A DNA stretch of 64,000 nt, taken from assembly GCF_046365375.1 (NCBI RefSeq), contig NZ_JBKEIT010000004.1, forward strand, positions 186,001-250,000, in the 5' to 3' direction. The DNA comes from Butyricimonas muris. GTDB taxonomy: Bacteria; Bacteroidota; Bacteroidia; Bacteroidales; Marinifilaceae. The number at the start of each line of letters is the position of its first letter. The stretch's first letter is position 1. A program made the translations under genes and the position numbers. Below, in pieces: positions 43,253-51,942 of the stretch. The notes under the pieces were generated by a model. That model did not search any database and was not told the origin of the DNA. It saw only the letters and a program-made list of their open reading frames with translations.

Positions 43253-44315
43253 TAAACCGGGTTTACGGCAACGTTTAGGATTAGAGGCTTTTAGGGCTAA
43301 GCGGCAACAGCAGAAGGAATCGCACGAGCTGCGTACTTTATTTTGGGAATGTACGTTGCGTTGTAATGTTGCCTGTCGGCATTGCGGGAGTGATTGCCGT
43401 GCATGCGTCGAACAGGCGGATATGCCGAAAGAAGATTTTTTACGGGTGATAGATTCTATTACTCCACACGTGGATACGCACCGTGTGTTTATTATATTCA
43501 CGGGCGGGGAACCTTTGATGCGAAAAGATCTGGAGATTTGCGGACGTGAATTGTATCGGCGGGAGTATCCTTGGGGAATTGTGACGAATGGTTTGCATCT
43601 TTCCCGTCAGCGTCTGGATTCTTTATTGCAAGCCGGAATGCATTCAATCACCGTCAGTCTTGATGGATTTGAAGATGCTCACAACTGGCTCCGTTGTCAC
43701 CCGCTAAGTTTTCAACGGGCGACCGAGGCGATTCGGATGCTTACCGGGGAGGAGGAGATTATTTGGGATGTCGTGACTTGCGTGAATCAAAATAATATAG
43801 AGCAGTTGCCTGCTTTTCGTGATTTTCTTATCGGGATAGGGGTGAGGCGTTGGCGTATATTCACGATATTTCCGGTTGGACGAGCCGCAGAAGTTCCTGA
43901 ATTACAATTATCCGACAAGCAATTTACCGGGTTGCTGGATTTTATTGTATCTACCCGTCAAGAAGGCAAAATACAACTGAATTTCGCTTGTGAAGGTTTT
44001 CTGGGAAGATATGAAATGAAAGCCCGCGACTATTTCTACCATTGCAACGCGGGTATCTCCGTTGCTTCTGTCCGAGTGGACGGTTCTATTTCCGGATGTC
44101 CCAGCATCCGGGCAAATTATAATCAAGGTAATATTTATCGAGATGATTTCATGCAAGTGTGGAATGAACGCTTTGTTCCTTTCCGTGACAGGGAATGGGC
44201 TCGTCAAGGAGAATGTGCCGATTGTTCCATGTTCCGCTATTGCGAGGGAAACGGGATGCACCTGCACGACGAGGCAGGCAGGCTTCTCGTGTGCCATTAC
44301 AGGAGAATTGAATAA
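43245..44315 (+). CDS. Radical SAM/SPASM maturase of lipoprotein-associated type
   Basis: A 356-residue enzyme. The radical SAM [4Fe-4S] motif is CNVACRHC (Cys40, 44, 47), flanked by extra cysteines (Cys36 before it and CGSDC after). FTGGEPLMRKDL is the GGEP motif. The C-terminal SPASM-like region has HCNAG, GCPS, GECADC and RYCEGN cysteines for further clusters, as in peptide-modifying maturases. It matches the Bacteroidetes family defined by its lipoprotein neighbours (TIGR04133 type). A cytoplasmic enzyme would have to act on the lipoprotein before export. The modification is unknown. Confidence 0.9.
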   Translation: MSNKPGLRQRLGLEAFRAKRQQQKESHELRTLFWECTLRCNVACRHCGSDCRACVEQADMPKEDFLRVIDSITPHVDTHRVFIIFTGGEPLMRKDLEICGRELYRREYPWGIVTNGLHLSRQRLDSLLQAGMHSITVSLDGFEDAHNWLRCHPLSFQRATEAIRMLTGEEEIIWDVVTCVNQNNIEQLPAFRDFLIGIGVRRWRIFTIFPVGRAAEVPELQLSDKQFTGLLDFIVSTRQEGKIQLNFACEGFLGRYEMKARDYFYHCNAGISVASVRVDGSISGCPSIRANYNQGNIYRDDFMQVWNERFVPFRDREWARQGECADCSMFRYCEGNGMHLHDEAGRLLVCHYRRIE

Positions 44316-44354
44316 AATTCATTTTCAACTTTCAATTCTCCATTTTCAATTGTT

Positions 44355-45089
44355 TTACATTCCCCGTTGTTTCTTGATTTTCTCGTATGCCTCGTTGATG
44401 GCCATAAATTTTTTCTCGGCTGCTTTTCGGATATCTTCTCCCATGTACCCTACTTTATCCGGGTGGTTTTCTCTTGCCATTTGCCGATAGGCTTTTTTCA
44501 CCTCTTCATCCGTGGCGGAAGGTGTTATGCCCAGCACTTGATAAGCCGAATCCGAATCATCGTAATACATGGCTTTGATAGACTGATACGTGGTCGTGTC
44601 TATGCCCAGAAGAGCGGATATTCTATCCAGTAAGGCTATTTCGCGGTTGCATACATTACCGTCTGCTTTTGCCAGCCCGAACAGGAAATACAGTAATTGT
44701 GTACGCGAGTAGATATTCATGTTCGCGCGTATTTGCATGGCGACTTGATCTACAGCGATCTCCTTGTTTAATAAATCCTTGATGATTGCCACGGCTTCCC
44801 GTTCGCCTTCCGCGCCGAAGTTATCACGGAAGAATCGTTTGACGTATTCCAGTTCGCCTTTTGTCACTTTCCCGTCCGCTTTCATGAGGCCTGTCGCCAG
44901 CACGACGAGGCTGAAAAGAAAATCACCTCTGCCCGTCGGACCGGACGCGGGGTTTTGTGATTGCTGTTGATTCGTGATCACGGTTGCGGTATCAAATGTC
45001 GATCCGATGAAGAAACCGAACAACGCTCCTATGGGGCCTCCCATCGCGAATCCTAATCCCGCTCCTATCCATTTTCCGTATTTTGCCAT
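44355..45089 (-). CDS. DjlA-like protein with TerB and C-terminal J domain
   Basis: A 244-residue protein: a Gly-rich N-terminal hydrophobic segment (WIGAGLGFAMGGPIGALFGFFIG) likely anchors it in the inner membrane, residues about 60-165 are a TerB-type helical domain (DGKVTKGELEYVKRFF), and the last 65 residues are a J domain with the HPD motif in ENHPDKVGYMG. It would recruit DnaK to the membrane. Same layout as E. coli DjlA. It lies seven bases after coaE in the same direction. Confidence 0.92.
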   Translation of the reverse strand: MAKYGKWIGAGLGFAMGGPIGALFGFFIGSTFDTATVITNQQQSQNPASGPTGRGDFLFSLVVLATGLMKADGKVTKGELEYVKRFFRDNFGAEGEREAVAIIKDLLNKEIAVDQVAMQIRANMNIYSRTQLLYFLFGLAKADGNVCNREIALLDRISALLGIDTTTYQSIKAMYYDDSDSAYQVLGITPSATDEEVKKAYRQMARENHPDKVGYMGEDIRKAAEKKFMAINEAYEKIKKQRGM

Positions 45090-45095
45090 AATATA

Positions 45096-45692
45096 TTATT
45101 GTTTTTTATTCGGGTTGTTTAGTTGTTGAATGATATCGTGTATTTGTTTTACGATCCGATCGTCGTCATTGTTGTAAATGACAAAATCCGATTTTGGCAA
45201 TTTCTCGCTGTCGGGCATTTGGTTGTTGATACGTTCCATCACTTTCTCCCGGCTGGTAGAGTCCCTCGCGACAACTCGCCGGATGCGGGTTTCCATATCC
45301 GTTGAGAGCAAAATAATGTAATCGAAAAGAGATTCAAGCTTGGATTCGAAGAGGATTGCCGATTCGAAAAATACCAGTTTGCTCTTTTGTACCGAGCACC
45401 AGTCGCGGAAATCTTGGGTTACAACCGGATGAACAACGCGGTTCACTTCCGTGATGGCACGCTTGTCGTTGAAGATGATAGAAGCAAGTTGTTGTTTATT
45501 CAATCCGCCCTCGGGCAAATAGATATTCTCCCCGAAACGTTGTATCAAGGCTTGCCGGATATCTTGATTCCGGTTCATGAGCGAAGAGGCTCTCCGGTCG
45601 CTGATGTACACGGGATATCCCAAGATTTCGATTATCTTCGCGATAGTGGATTTGCCGCTACCGATACCCCCTGTCAATCCGATTTTAAGCAT
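45096..45692 (-). CDS. coaE: Dephospho-CoA kinase
   Basis: A 198-residue P-loop kinase with GLTGGIGSGKST at the N-terminus and the family block HPVVTQDFRDWC. It phosphorylates dephospho-CoA, the final step of coenzyme A synthesis. Four bases separate it from the YbbR gene upstream, and it is in a conserved yajC-ybbR-coaE order. Confidence 0.95.
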   Translation of the reverse strand: MLKIGLTGGIGSGKSTIAKIIEILGYPVYISDRRASSLMNRNQDIRQALIQRFGENIYLPEGGLNKQQLASIIFNDKRAITEVNRVVHPVVTQDFRDWCSVQKSKLVFFESAILFESKLESLFDYIILLSTDMETRIRRVVARDSTSREKVMERINNQMPDSEKLPKSDFVIYNNDDDRIVKQIHDIIQQLNNPNKKQ

Positions 45693-45696
45693 GGTT

Positions 45697-46686
45697 TTAT
45701 TTTTTCTTTTCGATTAAATATTCAACCGATTCGGGCATGAGCACGAGAGATTTGATATGCGCGGGTTGCTTGTCCACGTTGATTTTGAGGGCTGCCGGGT
45801 TGCTTGCAATCTGGTCGTAATCCACCGAGAACGAGAAACTGGTATCCGATACCGATTCGTAACGGCTGAGCCCGATATCAAACGTGAAATCTATATTCTG
45901 GGGAAACAGGCGAATCAATAGCGAATCCGGTAAATTTTTCACTTTTATCGTTGCCTTTTTCTTGGCTTCAGTGAAACGCTCCACTTCTACTTTCACTTTT
46001 GCCCCGCTCTCCGAGATTTGTGTTCCGGGAATTTCTTCGAAGGAAACACTTTTAGTCACCTCTTTGGATAAGTCCTTTAGTTTTAATGGCGTGGTGTACA
46101 CTCCTTTCAAGGTATCAAGAATCGTGGCAGGTCCGCTGATATCCACGTGATCGGGTGTCACGGAAATGTCGTTTTTCAACATGTACTGTCTTTTGAGCGT
46201 GTAATCGACTCGCGGGATGACAGGGACTTTCTTGCTTCCGAATTGCGAGAACTGGAACGTGATGGTTTCCGGTTTTATATTAATTAATTTGATATCGGAA
46301 TTGAGTTGTGCGCTGATTCGCTCTTTAATATCAACCGTGCTGATCGTGTATTCCAGCATATCTTTGCGCTCAAGGAGCGAACTCACGTTGATCGCGATGG
46401 GTAAAAAAGAGGTACCGATGCTGTAACGCAACAGCGTGAAACCGTGCGCCCTGATTTCTAATGTCATGTTCTTGGGAGGCTCCGAAACGAGTAGTTTACC
46501 CTTGGGGAGATCCGTGTATCTTATCGGGTAAGTGAGTTCCGTGGTGTACTCTTTATTCAGCGTGTTGAGAAACCATAGAACCGTGGCAATAATAAGGCAA
46601 ACCCCATAAGTGAGCACGTTGCGTTTTATATGCAGATCGTGATGGGATTTAAAGAAATTGACAATCTTGTCTATGATGCCGCTCAT
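45697..46686 (-). CDS. YbbR-like domain protein
   Basis: A 329-residue protein with one N-terminal transmembrane helix (VLTYGVCLIIATVLWFLNTL) and a periplasmic part of YbbR-like beta domains (PIRYTDLPKGKLLVSEPPKNMTLEIRAHG). In Firmicutes the related CdaR protein regulates the diadenylate cyclase CdaA. In Bacteroidetes the gene regularly lies between yajC and coaE; its role there is not established. The gap to yajC holds an inverted micro-repeat. Confidence 0.85.
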   Translation of the reverse strand: MSGIIDKIVNFFKSHHDLHIKRNVLTYGVCLIIATVLWFLNTLNKEYTTELTYPIRYTDLPKGKLLVSEPPKNMTLEIRAHGFTLLRYSIGTSFLPIAINVSSLLERKDMLEYTISTVDIKERISAQLNSDIKLINIKPETITFQFSQFGSKKVPVIPRVDYTLKRQYMLKNDISVTPDHVDISGPATILDTLKGVYTTPLKLKDLSKEVTKSVSFEEIPGTQISESGAKVKVEVERFTEAKKKATIKVKNLPDSLLIRLFPQNIDFTFDIGLSRYESVSDTSFSFSVDYDQIASNPAALKINVDKQPAHIKSLVLMPESVEYLIEKKK

Positions 46687-46711
46687 CTGGAATATCGTTT
46701 ATAAAATTGAC

Positions 46712-46768
46712 AAGTTCATAAAGTTCATAATCTCGTTACTTTAGAGACTTTATGAACCTTATGAACTT
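46712..46768. repeat. Inverted micro-repeat between yajC and the YbbR gene
   Basis: Arms of 19 bases, AAGTTCATAAAGTTCATAA and TTATGAACCTTATGAACTT, pair with one mismatch around a 19-base loop. The units are those of the 39909-39947 palindrome. Confidence 0.85.
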
Positions 46769-46774
46769 TATAAA

Positions 46775-47098
46775 CTATTTAGCCGCGGGAACGTCTGTCA
46801 TGTCTTTCACGACAGCTTCCTTGCTTACTTTTAATCTGGCTTGACTTTCAACCTCGATGATCACGGTGAAATCGTTGATCTCCACGATTTTCCCGAAGAT
46901 TCCCCCGGTCGTCATGATTTTGTCGCCTTTCTTTAGTTCATCCCGGTATTTTTTCAATTCCTTTTGTCTTTTCATCTGCGGTCTGATCATGAAGAACCAG
47001 AAAACAACCACGATAAGAATAAGGAAAATGAATTGCATGCTTGCGCCACCGCCCTGAGTAGCTGTCTCTTGTAATGTCAGCATAAAAATTGTGTTCAT
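46775..47098 (-). CDS. yajC: Preprotein translocase accessory subunit YajC
   Basis: A 107-residue protein with one transmembrane helix (MQFIFLILIVVVFWFFMIRPQMKRQKELKKY), the YajC signature, followed by a small cytoplasmic beta domain (GDKIMTTGGIFGKIVEI). It associates with SecDF in the inner membrane. It begins 12 bases after the DUF1573 gene. Confidence 0.95.
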   Translation of the reverse strand: MNTIFMLTLQETATQGGGASMQFIFLILIVVVFWFFMIRPQMKRQKELKKYRDELKKGDKIMTTGGIFGKIVEINDFTVIIEVESQARLKVSKEAVVKDMTDVPAAK

Positions 47099-47110
47099 AA
47101 ATCTACTTTT

Positions 47111-47566
47111 TTATTGAGTTTTTATATTTGCAATTATTTTTAGTTCCACTACTTTTTCCGGAACGTTTGCAAAGATATTAATTACTTTGTATTGTTTACC
47201 ATATCTGCCCGAAGAGTTGAATTCAACTTCAATTTTTCCTTCTCCGCCGGGGGGGATTGGTTTTTTGTCGTACTTCGGAATCGTGCAACCGCAACTGCTT
47301 TCCACGTTCAGGATCACGAGACTTTTTTTACCCGTGTTTTTGAAATGAAACGTGTGTGTCACGATCTCGCCTTCCGCCATATCCCCGAAATTGAAAGATT
47401 TATCTTTTATTTCAAATTTTGCCGTGGCGGTAGAGTCGTTTACCGCGGTTCGTGTGCTTGCCGGACTCTCGTTTTGTTGTTTGTCTTTTACTTTCCCCTC
47501 GCAGGAGCAGAGCAAGAGCGCGATGCCCGAAAACACGTAAAATATTCTTTTCAGCATATTTTTCAT
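47111..47566 (-). CDS. DUF1573 lipoprotein
   Basis: A 151-residue protein with a lipoprotein-type signal (IALLLCSC, Cys22) and one DUF1573 immunoglobulin-like domain: FEIKDKSFNFGDMAEGEIVTHTFHFKNTGKKSLVILNVESSCGCT. The SSCGCT cysteine motif is the family hallmark. Probably periplasmic or outer-membrane anchored. Function unknown. Adjacent to yajC and probably co-transcribed. Confidence 0.9.
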   Translation of the reverse strand: MKNMLKRIFYVFSGIALLLCSCEGKVKDKQQNESPASTRTAVNDSTATAKFEIKDKSFNFGDMAEGEIVTHTFHFKNTGKKSLVILNVESSCGCTIPKYDKKPIPPGGEGKIEVEFNSSGRYGKQYKVINIFANVPEKVVELKIIANIKTQ

Positions 47567-47592
47567 TTTGCCAACGAAAGTACGATATAATT

Positions 47593-48363
47593 TTAAAAAA
47601 TGAGGTGCTTCATCGAATAATTTTTATCCCGGATATTTTTCATCGTTTCGATACCTATATCGAGATGCTCCCGGACAAAGTTTTGCGTGACCGCCTTGTC
47701 CGACTCCGTGGTTTTTATGCCGTCCGAAATCATGGGACTGTCCGAAATCAGCAGTAATGCTCCCGTCGGGATGCGATTGGCAAATCCCACTGTAAAGATC
47801 GTGGCTGTTTCCATGTCTATCCCTAGAGCTCTGGTTCCCACGAGATACTCTTTGAAGTGCTCGTCAAATTCCCATACCCGTCGGTTCGTGGTGTAAATAA
47901 CTCCCGTGTAATATTGCTTGCCGTGCCTCGTGATCGCTTTCGAGCAGGCTTTCTGGATGCTGAAGGCGGGAAGTGACGGTATTTCCCGCGGCAGATAATC
48001 ATCCGAGGTACCTTCGCCCTTGATCGCCGCGATGGGGAGAACGTAATCTCCCACGTGGTGTTTGGTTTTTAATCCCCCGCATTTCCCGAGGAATAGAACG
48101 GCTTCCGGTTCGATAGCCGTGAGCAGGTCTAACACGGTAGCGGCGTTAGGACTCCCCATGCCGAAATTGATCATGGTAATCCCGTCGCACGATACGTTGG
48201 GCATATTTTTGTCTTCACCCAAGATCGGGGCGTTGTATTTTTCCGCGAACAGTTCAAGGTAATAATCGAAATTCGTGAGCAGAATGTGCTTCGAGAAGTC
48301 CTTTAACGGACGTCCCGTGTAACGTGGTAACCAATCGTCTACAATATCTTTCTTTGTTTTCAT
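47593..48363 (-). CDS. amn: AMP nucleosidase
   Basis: A 256-residue nucleoside-phosphorylase-fold hydrolase from ATG 48363; a TTG codon precedes it. The NFGMGSPNAATVLDLLTA phosphate/ribose block, GKCGGLKTKHHVGDYVLP and the substrate-binding GIDMETATIFTVG are diagnostic. It splits AMP into adenine and ribose-5-phosphate. This short form, without the long N-terminal domain of E. coli Amn, is usual in Bacteroidetes. It is divergent from queA. Confidence 0.92.
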   Translation of the reverse strand: MKTKKDIVDDWLPRYTGRPLKDFSKHILLTNFDYYLELFAEKYNAPILGEDKNMPNVSCDGITMINFGMGSPNAATVLDLLTAIEPEAVLFLGKCGGLKTKHHVGDYVLPIAAIKGEGTSDDYLPREIPSLPAFSIQKACSKAITRHGKQYYTGVIYTTNRRVWEFDEHFKEYLVGTRALGIDMETATIFTVGFANRIPTGALLLISDSPMISDGIKTTESDKAVTQNFVREHLDIGIETMKNIRDKNYSMKHLIF

Positions 48364-48405
48364 CAAACTTTTAGTTTTTGCCTTTTAGTTTTTACCTTTT
48401 ATCTT

Positions 48406-48413
48406 TACTTTTG
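48406..48413 (+). promoter_or_regulatory. -7 promoter element TACTTTTG for queA
   Basis: TACTTTTG matches TAnnTTTG and ends 29 bases before the queA ATG. Confidence 0.5.
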
Positions 48414-48442
48414 TTGCCTTAAAAGTAAGATTTTATTACCGA

Positions 48443-49708
48443 ATGACAAAGAAAATACCGGCTGAAAATTCTCGGGCAGGCATAGAGGATTTGAAAGAAA
48501 TTCGAATTGAAGATTATACTTATGATCTTCCGGAGGGGCGTATCGCCAAGTTTCCCTTGGAGCGACGCGAGGCTTCGAAATTGTTGATATACGAGGACGG
48601 GGAGATTGGCGAAAGGCATTTTTATGATGTACCCGCGATGCTGGAACCGGACATGATGCTGGTATTCAATAACACGAAAGTGATTTATGCCCGTGTGCTT
48701 TTTCAAAAAACGACGGGTGCCGTCATCGAGGTTTTTTGCCTCGAACCCCATTCGCCTGCCGATTACGTGCAGAGTTTCGCTTCTTATGGGCGATGCGAGT
48801 GGAAGTGCATGGTCGGGAATCTGAAAAAATGGAAAGAGGGGACGATATATTGCCATTATCAAGTGAACGGGGTTGATTACCGGTTGGCTGCCACGCTAAA
48901 ATCACGGGAAGAGAACGACGTGATTGTCGAGTTCACGTGGGATGCTTCGCTTAGTTTTAGCGAGGTGCTGGAGTGTTGCGGGCGTATACCTATTCCCCCT
49001 TATTTGAACCGGGACTCCGGGGAGGATGATAAAATCCGTTACCAGACGGTTTATTCCAAGAACGAGGGTTCGGTTGCTGCCCCTACAGCCGGGTTACATT
49101 TTAGTGTCCCTGTGCTGGATGCTTTGCGGGAGAAAGGAGTCGCAATAGAAGAGTTGACACTGCACGTGGGGGCCGGGACTTTCCGCCCGGTGAAAAGCGA
49201 AACTATCGGTGGGCATGATATGCACACGGAACATATATCCGTGCGTCGGGAAGTCATATCGCGTTTGTACCATCACCCGGAAAAGATTGTTGCGGTGGGA
49301 ACAACTTCCGTGCGGACACTGGAAAGCCTTTACTGGATGGGGGTAAAGCGGTTGACGGGAGTCGATGATTTCAATTCTTTGGAACAATGGGAAGTCTATT
49401 CTTTACCAGCATCTTACAGTGTACGGGAAGCCATGGGAGCGTTGTTGACGTGGTTTGACGAGCACGACACGGAATTATTGAAAGCGAAGACCACGATTAT
49501 TATCGTGCCCGGTTATACTTATCGGGTGATCTCGGCGATGTTTACTAATTTCCACCAACCGCAAAGTACTCTGTTGTTGCTCGTTGCGGCGGCTATCGGT
49601 GAGGATTGGCGGAAAGTGTACGACTACGCGTTAGCGCGTGATTTCCGTTTCCTGAGTTACGGGGACAGCAGTTTTTTGAAAGTACGGACAACTAAAAGCG
49701 TGGAATAA
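48443..49708 (+). CDS. queA: S-adenosylmethionine:tRNA ribosyltransferase-isomerase
   Basis: A 421-residue enzyme that adds the cyclopentene part of queuosine to tRNA. Motifs are DYTYDLPEGRIAKFPLERREASKLL, MLVFNNTKVIYARV, and SVAAPTAGLHFS with LTLHVGAGTFRPV. It is about 65 residues longer than E. coli QueA, with an N-terminal extension of about 20 residues and a shifted middle region, as in other Bacteroidetes homologues. The HsdR_N gene starts one base after its stop. Confidence 0.93.
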   Translation: MTKKIPAENSRAGIEDLKEIRIEDYTYDLPEGRIAKFPLERREASKLLIYEDGEIGERHFYDVPAMLEPDMMLVFNNTKVIYARVLFQKTTGAVIEVFCLEPHSPADYVQSFASYGRCEWKCMVGNLKKWKEGTIYCHYQVNGVDYRLAATLKSREENDVIVEFTWDASLSFSEVLECCGRIPIPPYLNRDSGEDDKIRYQTVYSKNEGSVAAPTAGLHFSVPVLDALREKGVAIEELTLHVGAGTFRPVKSETIGGHDMHTEHISVRREVISRLYHHPEKIVAVGTTSVRTLESLYWMGVKRLTGVDDFNSLEQWEVYSLPASYSVREAMGALLTWFDEHDTELLKAKTTIIIVPGYTYRVISAMFTNFHQPQSTLLLLVAAAIGEDWRKVYDYALARDFRFLSYGDSSFLKVRTTKSVE

Positions 49709-49709
49709 A

Positions 49710-50153
49710 ATGAAAAGTTTGAACCTTCCTTCTTTTGATTACAAGGTGAAGAAGCAGAACGGACAGATTTGGATATTCGATATTATCCGAAAGCGTTACG
49801 TTGTGCTGACCCCGGAGGAATGGGTAAGACAACATTTTATTCATTTTCTGGTAGCGTGTAAGCATTACCCCGCTCAATTGATCGCCGTGGAGAAGGAAAT
49901 ACAAGTATGCGGGATGAAGCGCCGCTTTGACGTGGTGTGTTACGATCGTCAAGCCAATCCCTATCTTATCGTGGAGTGCAAAGCTCCTTCCGTGGCATTA
50001 TCACAGGTCGTTTTCGATCAAGCTTTTCAATATAATTTATCTATTGCAGCCCGTTTCGTTGCTATAACAAACGGTTGTGAGCATTTCTGCGGTGAGGTTG
50101 CCCGGGAAAACGGCTTTCGGATCGTTCTGGAGATTCCTGATTTCGGGGTGTAG
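49710..50153 (+). CDS. Solo type I restriction HsdR N-terminal-like nuclease-fold protein
   Basis: A 147-residue protein equal to only the N-terminal nuclease domain of HsdR-type proteins (PF13588-like). The PD-(D/E)xK core is visible as RRFDVVCYD followed by LIVECKAP. There is no helicase, methylase or specificity gene nearby, so it is not a restriction system. It starts one base after queA and may be co-transcribed. Homologues stand alone in many Bacteroidetes. Function unknown. Confidence 0.85.
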   Translation: MKSLNLPSFDYKVKKQNGQIWIFDIIRKRYVVLTPEEWVRQHFIHFLVACKHYPAQLIAVEKEIQVCGMKRRFDVVCYDRQANPYLIVECKAPSVALSQVVFDQAFQYNLSIAARFVAITNGCEHFCGEVARENGFRIVLEIPDFGV

Positions 50154-50792
50154 ACAATTATTGTTTTGACAGAACATGCCCACGGCATTATAAATGAAAT
50201 GCCGTGAGTATGTAACATGTCCTTTTTTGTACGAAATTGCAACCAACTTGGAGGCGAACTCTACTGTTTTTCAATAGAAAGGCTGCATGCCATCCCCATG
50301 TCATTAAACCAACGATTAATGACAGTCAAATATAGATAATTTTTGCGAGAATCCTACAAAACAGCCTATTATTATTTTATATTGGTAATCAAATACTCGC
50401 GTACTTACAACATTATTATTATCTTTTAGCAACAAGCGGCAAATTGATAATTATTAATCGTTCGTTTAAAGCGATTTTTGAACTATTCTTACACTGTTAT
50501 TAGTGTGTTCCCCACGTGTTCAGTTATTTTGTAATAATTATTAATGATGCTACAAGTGTTTAGGTTGATATCAAATCTTTTGTAATTCTCGTGGAAGTAT
50601 CATGATTTTTCAGCTGCAATAGGAGTTTCATGGAAGTATGATAGGAGTATGATAGAAGTATCTCCCAGTGAACTATAAAAGAAACGATTCGAATATAGCT
50701 GCGATGCAACTGATTATCTTATATATATGGTAGGATTATAACCTCCCCTCTTCATAAGAGGGGAGGTGGAAAGAGGAAATGTTTTTTATATC
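50154..50792. other. Gene-free region of 639 bp with hairpins and short tandem repeats
   Basis: No ORF with family-like sequence. It holds a hairpin at 50181-50206 (CACGGCAT/ATGCCGTG), a minus-strand TATATTTG promoter-like element at 50327-50334, a degenerate tandem repeat of GAAGTATGATAG-like units at about 50626-50665, and the meaB terminator at 50742-50766. The rest is AT-rich and unremarkable. Confidence 0.6.
50742..50766 (-). terminator. Intrinsic terminator downstream of meaB
   Basis: Perfect 11-base arms CCTCCCCTCTT and AAGAGGGGAGG with a three-base loop, followed on the minus strand by TTATAATCC. It lies 26 bases after the meaB stop. Confidence 0.75.
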
Positions 50793-51911
50793 CTACTTTA
50801 ATTCTTTCGTGTCGTTTTTGAAATAATTGTCCAGTAATCGGAAGGCAGCGGCGAAAGAACTTTCTTCATTGCTTAATACTTTTTCTTCAGCCTGTTTGAT
50901 TTGTTCTTTTTGGCTTTGGTAGAAACGGTTTCTTAATTGCTCGTCTATGGTTTCGTACATCCAATATTTGGCTTGTTCGCTGCGTCGCGTGTCGAAATAC
51001 TTGTTTTGCTGGGTAGCGCTACAGTATTGAAGTATATTTTCCCATATTTCCTTGATTCCGGTTTTCTCGTAAGCGGAACAGGTCATCACCTTGGGTTCCA
51101 CTCCCGATTCGTGGGGAGGGAACAAGTGTAGGGCGTTTTGTAATTGCACTTTTGCCAACTCGGCACGGGTGATGTTGTTACCGTCTGCCTTGTTGATAAT
51201 GATGCTGTCCGCCATTTCCATGATACCTCTTTTGATGCCTTGCAATTCATCTCCGGCCCCGGCGATTTGTACCAGCAGAAAGAAATCGACCATGGAATGA
51301 ACGGCTGTTTCGCTCTGACCGACTCCCACGGTTTCAATCAGTATAATATCGAATCCGGCAGCCTCGCACAGAAGCATGGCTTCTCGGGTTTTGCGGGCAA
51401 CCCCGCCTAATGACCCTGCTGAGGGGGAAGGGCGGATATAAGCACGAGGGTCGCATGCCAATTCTTCCATGCGGGTTTTGTCACCTAGTATACTTCCTTT
51501 CGAACGTTCGCTGCTGGGGTCGATGGCAAGTACCGCGATTTTGTGTCCTTCGTTGGTGAGGAATTTACCGAAAGCCTCGATAAAGGTACTTTTCCCCGCA
51601 CCGGGAACCCCCGTGATGCCGATACGCACGGATTTGCCCGTGTTCGGGAGGCAGCGGTTAATGACATCTTGTGCCATTGCCTGATGATCTACGCGGGCAC
51701 TTTCCACGAGGGTGATCGCTTGGCTTAATATGTTGATATCCCCTTTTTGGATACCGGAAAGGTAATCATCCACGGATAAGACTTTTTTCTTTAGATGTTT
51801 CAATCTTTCCGCGATTGCTGGGTTCACCGGGTCCGGTTGTTCTATTCCCTTGTTGACGGCTAATCCTTCATAGCACGCTTCATTTTCAGGATGTTCTATA
51901 TCTTGTTGCAT
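50793..51911 (-). CDS. meaB: Methylmalonyl-CoA mutase-associated GTPase MeaB
   Basis: A 372-residue P-loop GTPase of the ArgK/MeaB family. Walker A is GVPGAGKS (Gly101-Ser108); DIILIETVGVGQSE and NKADG are the further G motifs. It is a chaperone that gates B12 cofactor loading and protects methylmalonyl-CoA mutase, fitting the succinate-propionate pathway of Bacteroidales. The mutase genes are not in the window. A TATCTTTG promoter lies 24 bases upstream. Confidence 0.94.
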   Translation of the reverse strand: MQQDIEHPENEACYEGLAVNKGIEQPDPVNPAIAERLKHLKKKVLSVDDYLSGIQKGDINILSQAITLVESARVDHQAMAQDVINRCLPNTGKSVRIGITGVPGAGKSTFIEAFGKFLTNEGHKIAVLAIDPSSERSKGSILGDKTRMEELACDPRAYIRPSPSAGSLGGVARKTREAMLLCEAAGFDIILIETVGVGQSETAVHSMVDFFLLVQIAGAGDELQGIKRGIMEMADSIIINKADGNNITRAELAKVQLQNALHLFPPHESGVEPKVMTCSAYEKTGIKEIWENILQYCSATQQNKYFDTRRSEQAKYWMYETIDEQLRNRFYQSQKEQIKQAEEKVLSNEESSFAAAFRLLDNYFKNDTKELK

Positions 51912-51934
51912 ATCGTTTTTGATTTTATCCTTGA

Positions 51935-51942
51935 CAAAGATA
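51935..51942 (-). promoter_or_regulatory. -7 element TATCTTTG for meaB
   Basis: The minus strand reads TATCTTTG 24 bases upstream of the meaB start. Confidence 0.6.

Noticed and set aside
49710..50153. Type I restriction-modification system
   Set aside because: Only the HsdR N-terminal nuclease domain is present; no HsdM, HsdS or helicase part lies nearby.
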